A stretch of 64,000 nucleotides of DNA from DATGPD01 sp031423015 (GTDB taxonomy: Bacteria; Planctomycetota; UBA1135; UBA2386), in the NCBI GenBank assembly GCA_031423015.1, contig JANPER010000221.1, positions 1 to 64,000 of the forward strand, in the 5' to 3' direction. Position 1 is the first letter of the stretch, and each line of letters begins with the position of its first letter. Positions 10,830-19,474 of the stretch are shown piece after piece. A model generated the notes under the pieces. It was given only the letters and a program-made list of their open reading frames with translations. It did not search any database and was not told the DNA's origin. Both the position numbers and the translations under genes were made by a program.

Positions 10830-11009
10830 GGACCCTGACCGGTCCGGCCTGGTGGTGGAGGTGCCGATCGTTCGGCGTCGCCGGTGATCGGGTTCGCGCA
10901 CACGGTGGTCATGACGATCGGCGCACGAATTGAATCGTGGCGAGTTGGCGCCTGCCGTAGCCTCGCGCGCCCCGCGAGCACTCGCGGTTCTCAGCCCAAA
11001 CGAGGTCCC

Positions 11010-11963
11010 ATGGTCTTGGTGCGCACCGCGGCGTGTTTCTTGGCTCTCTACTCGATCTGCGCCAACTCGCCCGCGCAGGAGATCGTCTCGCCGGAGATCC
11101 CGCAGATCGACGGCGCCTGGTGGCAAGTGGCCGGCAACCCCGAGTTGGGCGTGTTCTCGAGCCAATGGCAGCAGCCGGTGGACTTCGCCATCTGGCAAGC
11201 GGCCGACGGCACGTGGCAGATCTGGTCGTGCATCCGCTTCACGTGGTGCGGCGGCGCAACGCGCTTGTTCCACCGCTGGGAGGGCAGGCGCATCACCGAT
11301 ACCGACTGGAAGCCCATGGGCATCGCGATGCTGGCCGATCCGACGCTGGGCGAGACCCTCGGTGGTTTGCAGGCGCCGCACGTGTTCAAGGAGAACGGCG
11401 TCTTCTACATGGTGTACGGCGACTGGCATCGGATCTGTCTCGCCAGCAGCCGCGACGGCAAGGAGTGGAAGCGCGTGCTCAATCAGCGTGGCCAGCCGGA
11501 TCTGTTCACGGGTCCCTATGTGCACTCGCGCGACGCGATGGTCTTGAAGGTCGGCGGCCTCCATCACTGTTACTACATGGGCAACTGGGTCGGCGCCCAA
11601 TACCCCGCGGCCGTGTTCTGCCGGACTTCGTCGGACCTCGCGCAGTGGAGTGCGCCGATCATGGTCGCCGCTGGCGGGATCGCGGGCAGCTTCCTCGGTG
11701 ACTGTGAGTGTCCATTCACGGTGGCGAAGAACAGCATGTTCTACCTGTGCCGGACCCAGCTCTACGGACCGAACAACGTGAGCACCGTATACGCCTCGCC
11801 CCATCCGTTGAACTTCGGCGTCGGCGACGATCGCTACCGCATCTGCACTCTGCCGGTGGCGGCGCCCGAGATCGTGCTCGACGGTGGGCAGTACTACATT
11901 GCGGCGCTCAATCCGAACCTCGACGGTATCCGCATCGCGCGCTTGCGTTGGGCGAGAAGGTGA
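11010..11963 (+). CDS. Secreted five-bladed propeller, GH43-like
   Basis: Protein of 317 residues with an N-terminal signal peptide (about 1-23: hydrophobic ACFLALYSICA, then SPAQ). The mature part repeats the pattern of five-bladed glycosidase propellers (GH43/32/62 clan): LQAPHVFKENGVFYMVYGDW, ASSRDGKEW, SRDAMVLKVGGLHHCYYMG, RTSSDLAQWS and CPFTVAKNSMFYLCRT. It is probably exported and acts on, or binds, polysaccharide. Clear catalytic Asp/Glu triads cannot be assigned by eye, so it may be a non-catalytic relative. The ATG at 11010 is chosen because the signal peptide begins there; the frame is open further upstream. Confidence 0.75.
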   Translation: MVLVRTAACFLALYSICANSPAQEIVSPEIPQIDGAWWQVAGNPELGVFSSQWQQPVDFAIWQAADGTWQIWSCIRFTWCGGATRLFHRWEGRRITDTDWKPMGIAMLADPTLGETLGGLQAPHVFKENGVFYMVYGDWHRICLASSRDGKEWKRVLNQRGQPDLFTGPYVHSRDAMVLKVGGLHHCYYMGNWVGAQYPAAVFCRTSSDLAQWSAPIMVAAGGIAGSFLGDCECPFTVAKNSMFYLCRTQLYGPNNVSTVYASPHPLNFGVGDDRYRICTLPVAAPEIVLDGGQYYIAALNPNLDGIRIARLRWARR

Positions 11964-12092
11964 ACGGCGGGCGCGGCCGGCCGACGCCGCGCGTAGGCCA
12001 GTTCCCGCGCGGCAGCGCAACCACGCGCGCCCGCTTGACCACCCTTCGTCGCGTGCGCTGGCGCCGACCTGTTCCTAGACTGTGCCGCCCCG

Positions 12093-14369
12093 ATGGCCGA
12101 GCCTTCGCCGCAGCAACCCCCCGGCGCCCTCGACGCTGCCCTCGAACGCTACTTCGGGTTCACCTCGCTGCGCCCGTTGCAGCGCGAAGCGATCGACGCG
12201 GCGCTCGCGGGGCGCGACTCCTTGGTGGTGCTGCCGACCGGTGGGGGCAAGTCGCTCTGCTACCAACTGCCGCCGCTGATCAACGGCAAGCTCACCGTGG
12301 TGGTGTCGCCGCTCATCGCGTTGATGCAGGATCAAGTCGACGGCCTGCGCCTGCAGGGCTACCCGGCGGCCGCGCTGCACTCGAATCTCGATGCCGGCGC
12401 GCGCGCCGACATGCAGAAGCTGGCGGTGAGCGGCGACATGAAGCTGCTGCTGGTCGCCCCCGAGCGCCTGTTCCAAGAGCACTTCTTGCGCTGGCTCGAA
12501 CAGCGCGACGTCGGCGCCTTTGCCATCGACGAAGCGCACTGCATCAGCCAGTGGGGGCACGATTTTCGGCCGGAGTACCGTCGGCTCGCCGAGCTGCGCG
12601 CGCGCTTCCCGCAGGTGCCTTTTCAGGCCTACACCGCCACCGCCACGCCGCGTGTGCGCGAGGACATCGCCGCGCAGTTGCAGCTGCGCGATCCGGCGTT
12701 GCTGGTGGGCATCTTCGATCGCCCCAACCTCACGTATCGCGTGCTGCCGCGCGTCGACCTCGCACAGCAGGTCGCCGAGGCGATCTTGCGCCATCCTGAC
12801 GCGGCCGCGATCATCTACTGCATCGCGCGCAAGGACACCGAGAGCCTGGTCGACGCGCTGCGCAGCAGCGGTATCGCCGCGGCCGCGTATCACGCGGGCC
12901 TCGCGGCGTCGAAGCGCACGCAGGTGAGCGCCGACTTCCGGGCCGAGCGTCTGCACGTGGTGGTCGCCACCGTCGCGTTCGGCATGGGCATCGACCGCGG
13001 TGACGTTCGCCTCGTGGTGCACGCGGCGATGCCCAAGAGCGTCGAGCATTATCAGCAAGAGACCGGGCGCGCCGGGCGCGACGGCCTGCCCGCCGAGTGC
13101 TTGCTGCTCTACTCGGCGGCGGACGCGGCGAAGTGGCGCACGGTGATGGAACGTAGCGCGCAGGAAACCGGCGCCGACTCCGAGAGCTTGCGCGTGCAGC
13201 TCGACTTGCTGCAACACATGCAGCGGCTCGCCAACCGCGCGCGCTGCCGGCACCGCGCGCTCAGCGAGTACTTTGGCCAGGACTACCCCGAGCCGAACTG
13301 CGGCGCCTGCGACTTCTGCCTCAGCGAGTTGGAGCCGGTCGCCGACGCGCACGCGACGGCGCAGAAGATCCTTTCGGCGGTGTTCCGCACCGGCCAGCGT
13401 TTTGGCGCCAGCTACGTCATCGACGTGTTGCGCGGCAGCAAGGGCGCGAAGGTGATCGAGCGCGGCCACGACAAGCTGCCAACGTTCGGCCTCTTGGCCG
13501 ACGTCGCCGCGCAGCGCTTGGGCAACTACATCGATCAGCTCGTCGATGCTGGCGACCTGTCGCGCAGCGAGGGCGACTACCCGGTGCTCGTGCTCACCCC
13601 GGCCTCGGCGCAGATCCTGCGCGCCGAGCGGCAAGCGGTGTTGCTGGAACCCAAGGTCAACCTGGCGGCGCGGCCGGCGCGTGAACGGCGTGGGCGCAAG
13701 CGTGGCGAGGCCGATGGGCCCGACTTGCAGCCGGCCGAGCGCGACCTCTTCGAGGCGCTGCGCAGCCTGCGCCGCGACTTGGCGCGCGAGCTGTCGGTGC
13801 CGCCGTACGTCGTGTTCTCCGATGTCACGCTGGAAGAACTGTCGCGCGCGCGCCCGTCGACTCCGCTGGCGATGTTGCAAGTTCGCGGCGTCGGGCAGAA
13901 GAAGCTCGAGTCGTTCGGCGAGCGCTTCCTGGCGGCGATCGCCGCGCACTGCGCGTCGGCTGGCTTGGAACTCGACGCTGCAGCGACCGACCGGCCGCGG
14001 CCCGCGCCGCGCGCCGTCACCTCCGAGCCAGCGGCCGCCAGCACGAGCCTTGCCGCCACCCGCGCCAAGGAGCTGTTCCGGCGCGGCGCCTCGGTGGAGG
14101 CCGTGGCGGCGGCGACCGGCCGCGCGCTCGGTACCGTTTGGCAGTACCTCTCGGACTTCATCCGGCAAGAGCAGCCGGCGTCGATCGAGCCGTGGGTGCC
14201 GGCCGACATCGAGGCGCGCGTCGCCGCCGCGCTGACCGCGGCGACCGACGGACGGCTGAAGCCGGTGTTCGAGGCGCTGGGCGGCGCCGTGACCTACGAG
14301 GTCCTGCGCACGGTCGCGGTGCATCGGCAGCGCCAGGCGGCGGCCGACGAAGCGCCGGGGCCGCAGTAG
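12093..14369 (+). CDS. recQ: ATP-dependent DNA helicase RecQ
   Basis: Protein of 758 residues with RecQ order: motif 0/I with Walker A LPTGGGKS (about 46-53), a DEAH box (FAIDEAHCISQWGHDFRPEY, about 145-164), helicase motifs IV-VI (AFGMGIDRGDVR, QETGRAGRDG), a zinc-binding region (CRHR...NCGACDFC, about 385-410), an RQC winged helix, an HRDC domain (about 545-616), and a C-terminal HTH (TRAKELFRRGASVEAVAAATG...VWQYL, about 653-690). It unwinds DNA 3'-5' during recombination and fork repair. The extra C-terminal HTH occurs in a subset of RecQ proteins. A separate promoter is likely, as it follows the GH43-like gene by about 130 bases. Confidence 0.97.
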   Translation: MAEPSPQQPPGALDAALERYFGFTSLRPLQREAIDAALAGRDSLVVLPTGGGKSLCYQLPPLINGKLTVVVSPLIALMQDQVDGLRLQGYPAAALHSNLDAGARADMQKLAVSGDMKLLLVAPERLFQEHFLRWLEQRDVGAFAIDEAHCISQWGHDFRPEYRRLAELRARFPQVPFQAYTATATPRVREDIAAQLQLRDPALLVGIFDRPNLTYRVLPRVDLAQQVAEAILRHPDAAAIIYCIARKDTESLVDALRSSGIAAAAYHAGLAASKRTQVSADFRAERLHVVVATVAFGMGIDRGDVRLVVHAAMPKSVEHYQQETGRAGRDGLPAECLLLYSAADAAKWRTVMERSAQETGADSESLRVQLDLLQHMQRLANRARCRHRALSEYFGQDYPEPNCGACDFCLSELEPVADAHATAQKILSAVFRTGQRFGASYVIDVLRGSKGAKVIERGHDKLPTFGLLADVAAQRLGNYIDQLVDAGDLSRSEGDYPVLVLTPASAQILRAERQAVLLEPKVNLAARPARERRGRKRGEADGPDLQPAERDLFEALRSLRRDLARELSVPPYVVFSDVTLEELSRARPSTPLAMLQVRGVGQKKLESFGERFLAAIAAHCASAGLELDAAATDRPRPAPRAVTSEPAAASTSLAATRAKELFRRGASVEAVAAATGRALGTVWQYLSDFIRQEQPASIEPWVPADIEARVAAALTAATDGRLKPVFEALGGAVTYEVLRTVAVHRQRQAAADEAPGPQ

Positions 14370-14493
14370 TTGGCGACCAGCTCGGGGCGTGGCCCCGCCA
14401 CGCTCAATTCGTCGCCAGACGGGGCGCGAACGCGCGGACGGCTGTCACACCCCACTCGCGGTCGTCGTTTGTCGGTAGAGTGCGCGCCAACCC

Positions 14494-15117
14494 ATGGACT
14501 CTGCCGACGAGATCAGCACCCTGGAGCTCGTTCGGCGCGCCGCACGCGACCCGGTGTGTCTCGAGCAGTTGTTGGCACGCTACCAGAGTTTTTTCCTCGT
14601 ATGCGTAAAGCAGCAGATGGGAAAGCGCCTGGCGGCGACCGTGCAGCCGGAAGACATCGTGCAGCACGCACTGCAGGCGGTGGCCAAGTCGATCGCGCAC
14701 GTGAGCTTTGGCAACGAGGCAGCCTTCGAGGCCTGGCTGCGCGTGATCGTGCGGAACCGGATCATCGACCTTGGCAAGGGTCTCGACCGCCATCCGCCAT
14801 GTCGTTCGATCGACGAGGCGGGCACTGTTGGGTCGCATGGTTCCAACGCGGCCTTCGGCGATGGTCTCGTCGGGCGGGGCGGCTTGTCGTCGCACTGGCG
14901 GCGCGAGCACGCGCAAATGTCGATTGCCCACGTGCTCGACCGGCTGCCGAGACACTTCGCCACCGTGTTGCGGATGGTGCGGATCGAAGGCCGACCGACC
15001 GCCGAGGTGGCGCGCTTGCTGGGCAAGCAGGAGAACGCAGTGCGCCAGTTGTTGTCGCGCGCGCTAGAGAAGTGTCGCGACGTCATGCGCGGACCTGGTT
15101 CTGGGCTCGGGGAATGA
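14494..15117 (+). CDS. ECF-type RNA polymerase sigma factor
   Basis: Protein of 207 residues. Region 2 lies at about 15-95 (LLARYQSFFLVCVKQQMG, QPEDIVQHALQAVAKSI, FEAWLRVIVRNRIIDLGK). A Gly/Ser-rich linker follows, then region 4 (about 150-197: LPRHFATVLRMVRIEGRPTAEVARLLGKQENAVRQLLSRAL) with its HTH. It directs RNA polymerase to a dedicated promoter set. Its stop overlaps the start of the kinase gene (ATGA), an arrangement often seen in Planctomycetota, so the kinase probably controls or is co-produced with it. No anti-sigma factor is seen. Confidence 0.93.
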   Translation: MDSADEISTLELVRRAARDPVCLEQLLARYQSFFLVCVKQQMGKRLAATVQPEDIVQHALQAVAKSIAHVSFGNEAAFEAWLRVIVRNRIIDLGKGLDRHPPCRSIDEAGTVGSHGSNAAFGDGLVGRGGLSSHWRREHAQMSIAHVLDRLPRHFATVLRMVRIEGRPTAEVARLLGKQENAVRQLLSRALEKCRDVMRGPGSGLGE

Positions 15118-17438
15118 GCGCGAACCCGACGCCAGACATCGACGTGGTGCTCGCCGAGTACTTCGACCGCAAGGCCCTTGGTGAGTCGGTGTCCTCGGCC
15201 GAGTACCTGGCCCGTTATCCAGCGTTGGCCGCTCGGTTGACGGAGTACTTCGCCACCGCCGCCGACCTCGACGCGTTGATCGCGACCGACCCGGCCTTCC
15301 CGGTGGCCAATCAGCAGCTCGGCGACTACCGGCTCGAGCGCATGCTCGGCCGCGGCGCCATGGGCGTCGTGTATTTGGCCGAACGGGGTCGCGATGGGCA
15401 GAAGGTGGCGATCAAGGTGCTTGGCTCGGCGCTCACGCAGTCGAACGACAGCCTGCAGCGTTTCCGGCGCGAGGCGGCGGTGGCAGCTCGGCTGCGCCAC
15501 GCTCACCTGGTCGGTGTGCACGAACTCGGCGAGACGCAGGGCTACACGTTCTTCGCGATGGACTACGTGCGCGGCGTCACGCTCGGGCTCGTGTTGGCGC
15601 GGCTGCGCGAACTACGCGACCACGGTGTCGCGGAGCCCAGCTTGACGCGCGTGGCGCGCGAGCTGGTGGACGGCGACGCGGGCGACATGGCGGCGTCGAC
15701 CGAGGATCGGTTTGCCTCCGGCGCGCGCATCGTGGCAGCGATCGCCGATGCCCTCGACTACGCCCACCAGAACGGCGTGCTGCATCGCGACGTCAAGCCG
15801 CAGAACGTGCTGATCGACGCGGCCTCGACGCCCAAGCTGAGTGACTTCGGCCTGGCCAAGGACATGACCGCCGCCTCAGTGTCGCGCCTGCACACGCCGC
15901 TCGGCACGGTGCCGTACATGAGCCCGGAGATGATCGCGCAGAACGGCACGCCGATCGATCACCGCACCGACGTCTACTCGTTGGGGGTCACGTTCTACGA
16001 GGTGTTGACGTTGGACCTGCCGTTCGTCGGTCACTCGGTGCACGACCTCTGTCGGCGTATCGAGATCGACGAGCCGCGCTCGCTGAGTCGTTTCGACGCT
16101 CGCATCCCGCGCGCCCTGCAAGCGATTGCCCTCAAGGCGATGGCCAAGCGTCCGGCCCACCGCTTCGCCTCGTGTGGCGAGATGGCGGAGGAACTGCGCC
16201 GCTATCTGCGCGGCGAACCAGTGCGCACACGCATGCCGTCGGCCATGCGGCGTGTGCTCGCGGCCGGGCGCCGGTACCCGCGCCTCTTGGCGGCGGGCGC
16301 CGTGTTGCTGGTCTCGCTGGCCGCCGTGGGGATCGTGTACGGCCTCGAGGCTCGCCGCATCGACGCGTTGCTGGTCGAGGGAGGCCGGCTGATTGGCGAA
16401 GAGAGCTATGCGAACGCGGCGACGCTCCTAGCGTCTGCCGAGGGCACGGACCCTCGCATCGACGCCTTGTTGCGGCAGGCTCATGGCACCCAGCGAGTCG
16501 CGCTGCAGTTGCCCAGCGGTGAGCCTCCGAGCCGGCTCACGGTGCTCACTCTGCATGGTCCGAACTACCCCGAGGTCGAAGCGATGCCCGGCGAGGAAGT
16601 CGACCTTCGCCCAGGCGATCACATCGTCACGCTGCGGACCGCGAGCGGTCAACTCAGCGAGCGTCATGTCATCGTGCTTCGCGGGCAGGCGCACGCGGCG
16701 ATCCGTTTTGCCCCTTGGCGCGACGCGAGTCATCCCCCCGAGGGGATGGTCCGGGTTCCCGCAGGTACCTACCAGATCGGCTATGACCCGCCGAAAGGGA
16801 CGATGTCGTTTGCTTGGCCGCTCCAGACGGTCACGGTGCGAGCCTACGACATTGACCGGAACGAGGTCACCAACGAGGAGTACCAGCGCTTTGTGGACGC
16901 GACGGGTGAGAAGAACGCGCCGTGGCCGAGTGGTCGGAGTCTGCCCGAGGACGCGCGCCTTCCGGTGGTGGGCGTGGCCTTTGCCCAGGCGATGGCGTAC
17001 GCCGCGTGGTGCGGCAAGCGCCTGCCGACCGAGATCGAGTGGGAAGTGGCTGGCCGCGGTCCGGATGGCCGAATCTACTCGTGGGGCAACGACCCTGGCG
17101 ACGCAACGCAGTGTGCGAACCTCGGGATGGCCGCCGACGCCCTTCGCCCCACCGGCAGCGTTGGCAAGCTGATGTCGGTCGACGCGTCAACTCGCGACGT
17201 CAGTGCGTTCGATGTGAGGCACTTGGTCGGCAACGCACACGAGTGGGTGGCTGATCCGTTGGTCATGCCTGACCGACCGTCGTCGAGCGCGCTCGAGGAC
17301 GGTGACCGACGGGTGGTGCGCGGCGCTTCGTGCCTGATGCGAGTCCCGATATCGCCTTGCCTGAGCGCGCGCCGGCCGATCGGCGGAGCCCCGAGGGAAC
17401 ATTTTGGCTTTCGCTGCGCGTGCACCGCTCGTGACTGA
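15114..17438 (+). CDS. Ser/Thr protein kinase with transmembrane segment and SUMF1/FGE-like domain
   Basis: Protein of 774 residues. A Hanks-type kinase domain covers about 72-365: glycine loop LGRGAMGVVY (about 78), VAIK lysine (about 101), HRDVKPQN (about 224), DFGLAKD (about 243) and a PYMSPEM activation-segment end. One hydrophobic segment (about 388-410) crosses the membrane. The outer part carries a PEGA-like stretch and a SUMF1-type fold (about 544-774: EGMVRVPAGTYQIGY, IDRNEVTNEEYQRFVD, RLPTEIEWEVAGRG, GNAHEWV, RVVRGASC). The paired catalytic cysteines of true formylglycine-generating enzymes are not seen, so this domain probably senses or binds. Start chosen at the ATGA overlap with the sigma factor. 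Confidence 0.93.
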   Translation: MSANPTPDIDVVLAEYFDRKALGESVSSAEYLARYPALAARLTEYFATAADLDALIATDPAFPVANQQLGDYRLERMLGRGAMGVVYLAERGRDGQKVAIKVLGSALTQSNDSLQRFRREAAVAARLRHAHLVGVHELGETQGYTFFAMDYVRGVTLGLVLARLRELRDHGVAEPSLTRVARELVDGDAGDMAASTEDRFASGARIVAAIADALDYAHQNGVLHRDVKPQNVLIDAASTPKLSDFGLAKDMTAASVSRLHTPLGTVPYMSPEMIAQNGTPIDHRTDVYSLGVTFYEVLTLDLPFVGHSVHDLCRRIEIDEPRSLSRFDARIPRALQAIALKAMAKRPAHRFASCGEMAEELRRYLRGEPVRTRMPSAMRRVLAAGRRYPRLLAAGAVLLVSLAAVGIVYGLEARRIDALLVEGGRLIGEESYANAATLLASAEGTDPRIDALLRQAHGTQRVALQLPSGEPPSRLTVLTLHGPNYPEVEAMPGEEVDLRPGDHIVTLRTASGQLSERHVIVLRGQAHAAIRFAPWRDASHPPEGMVRVPAGTYQIGYDPPKGTMSFAWPLQTVTVRAYDIDRNEVTNEEYQRFVDATGEKNAPWPSGRSLPEDARLPVVGVAFAQAMAYAAWCGKRLPTEIEWEVAGRGPDGRIYSWGNDPGDATQCANLGMAADALRPTGSVGKLMSVDASTRDVSAFDVRHLVGNAHEWVADPLVMPDRPSSSALEDGDRRVVRGASCLMRVPISPCLSARRPIGGAPREHFGFRCACTARD

Positions 17439-17512
17439 CAAACAGACTTCGAGAGCGCGCCGTCGATTCACGGTTCGCTCGCACACAGAGTGGAAGAACG
17501 AGGGAATGACCC

Positions 17513-17908
17513 ATGCGTAGTGACAAGAGCGACGACGGCGCAGCTCCCGGGCGCGAACCGTCTCCCAAGTCTGACAAAGGCAAGCAGCCGCCCATGGCCA
17601 AGGTCGCCGTGCGTTGCACGCCTGCCGTGGAGATCAAGCTGCGGAACTGGCCGCCGCCGGGCCAGAGCAAGAAGCAGGCGGCCGAGTTGGCGCGCAAGAT
17701 CGCCGTCGATGTCGAGCAGCGGCTGCTGAGCCTGGTGACCGAAGCGAGCGCCGCAGCGGGTCACACAACGCTGCTTAGCGGACCGAGCTGCCACATGGTC
17801 GGTTGGGATGAAGTGACCGTGATGGAGAACGGTGCCGAGGTGCACTATCGCATCGAGCATTACGCGTGCGACGACGGCTCGACCTATGACCTGCAGGTGC
17901 CGATCTGA
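17513..17908 (+). CDS. Hypothetical protein
   Basis: Unrecognised protein of 131 residues. The N-terminal 28 residues are charged and low in complexity (Ser, Asp, Lys, Pro). The remainder looks like a compact alpha/beta domain: VAVRCTPAVEIKLRNW, a helix (KKQAAELARKIAVDVEQRLLSLVTEA), then two strands ending in YRIEHYACDDGSTYDLQVPI. No signal peptide or membrane segment is seen. A GAGGGAA stretch precedes the ATG. It follows the kinase by about 75 bases on the same strand and may be co-transcribed. Confidence 0.65.
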   Translation: MRSDKSDDGAAPGREPSPKSDKGKQPPMAKVAVRCTPAVEIKLRNWPPPGQSKKQAAELARKIAVDVEQRLLSLVTEASAAAGHTTLLSGPSCHMVGWDEVTVMENGAEVHYRIEHYACDDGSTYDLQVPI

Positions 17909-17938
17909 AGTCGGGGCAAGCCCATCGCGAGCGCCATG

Positions 17939-19308
17939 TCAGCCGCCCACCAGCGCCTGACACCGGCGCACCGACTCCCGCACGTCGTCATCGCTGGTGC
18001 GCGGGTTCACCACGCAAAAGCGCAGCGCGTAGCGGCCGGCCACGCGCGACGACGACAGCATCACGAACCCGTCGGCGAGCAGGGCCTCCAATAGGCGCTG
18101 CGTCGCCGCCTCGCCGGCCGCGACCGCGAAGGTGAACACCGACAGGCTCGGTGGCGTGACGATGGTGAAGCGCGGGTCGGCGGCGAGGAGGTCGCACGCG
18201 AGCCTGGCGAGGCGCAGGTCGTTGACGATCGCGGCGCGGATCTGCTGCACGCCGCACGCGCGCAGCAGGAACCACAGCTTGAGCGCGCGGTTGCCGCGCG
18301 ACAGTTCCTGACCCCGCTCGAAGAAGTTCACCTCGTTGCGGGGCACGTCTTGCATGTAGCCGGCGTGATCGGCGGCGAACGCAGCGCGTAGCTCGTCGAG
18401 GCGTGGCGTCAGCAGGCAACCGCACTCGAAGGGGGCATACAGCCACTTGTGCGGATCGAGCGTGATCGAGTCGGCCTGTTCCCAGCCAGCGAGCTTGCTG
18501 CGCTCCTCGGGCAGTAACCCGATCGCGCCGCCATACGCGCCGTCGACATGGAACCACATGCCATGGCCGCGGCAGAGATCGCCGAGCGCGCGCAGCGGAT
18601 CGATCGCACCGGTGGTGGTCGAGCCGGCGTTGGCGCACAGGAACGCGGGCCACTTCCCAGCCGCCGCGTCTTCTGCCACCGCGGCGGCGACCACGGCCGG
18701 ATCGAGCGTGAGGTCGGCACGCGTGGCAGCGTGCGCACGTGGGTCACGCCGAGTACGCGCGCCGCCTTGGCCATCGAATAGTGCGTCTCAGCGCCCACGT
18801 AGACCACGGCGCGGGCGCGCTCGCTCGGTCGCCGGCTGAGCGCTGCGGCCAGCGCGCTGGTGTTGGCCAACGAGCCACCGCTGGTGATCACGCCGCCGAA
18901 CGCGGTGGGCAACGCGAGCGCTTGGCGCAGCCAGGCGACGACCAGCAGCTCGAGTTGTGCCATCGCCGCGCCCCCGAGCCAGGTGCCGACAAACAGGTTG
19001 GTGGCGGCGGCCGTCATCTCGCCGATGGCCCCGGCCCAACTTCCCGGTCCCGGGATGTAGGCGAAGAAGCGCGGGTGGTTGACCTGCGTGCTGTGCGGCA
19101 GAAGGTCTTCGAAGAAGCGCTGCAGGCAAGCCTCGATCCCAAGCCCAGTCTCCGGCAGCGGCTCGTCGACGATCGCGGCAAGTTCGGCGGCGGTGTAGCG
19201 CCGCGCCACGCGCTGCTGGCGCTGGTTCGCGAGGTGGTTTACCGCGCGATCGATGGCGGCGTAGCCGGCGCGACGCATGGTCTCGAGATCAGGGTTCAAC
19301 GGGAACAT
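17939..19308 (-). pseudogene. PLP-dependent group II decarboxylase, split by a frameshift
   Basis: The first frame (19308 to about 18725) gives the N-terminal part: HPRFFAYIPGPGSWAGAIGEM, GVITSGGSLANTSALAAAL and a VVYVGAETHYSMAKAARVLG segment. The second frame (to 17939) continues with CANAGSTTTGAIDPL, WFHVDGAYGG and the PLP-lysine motif LDPHKW. Together they make a complete enzyme of about 455 residues related to aromatic amino acid and glutamate decarboxylases. The frames meet near 18722-18729, where one added base would restore LPTRADLTLDP. Everything else is well conserved, so the lesion is recent or an assembly error. It faces the radical SAM gene divergently, and both starts lie within 170 bases. 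Confidence 0.85.
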
Positions 19309-19474
19309 CGCGCGCAGCGTCGCCGCGCAGGGTCCTTGGCGCCCGAAGAAATCGCAGCATGCGGGTGGCGCGCCGCGCGGACGTCGTGCTCGAGGAGTGA
19401 GTCGGCGCGCGCAGCCGCGGTTGACTTCCGTCGGCGCGCCGTCGAACATCCCCGCCTCGCGCCAGGAAACCACG

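Noticed and set aside
12075..14324. 749-codon minus-strand frame opposite recQ
   Set aside because: Antisense shadow of RecQ with the same compositional signature and no motif.
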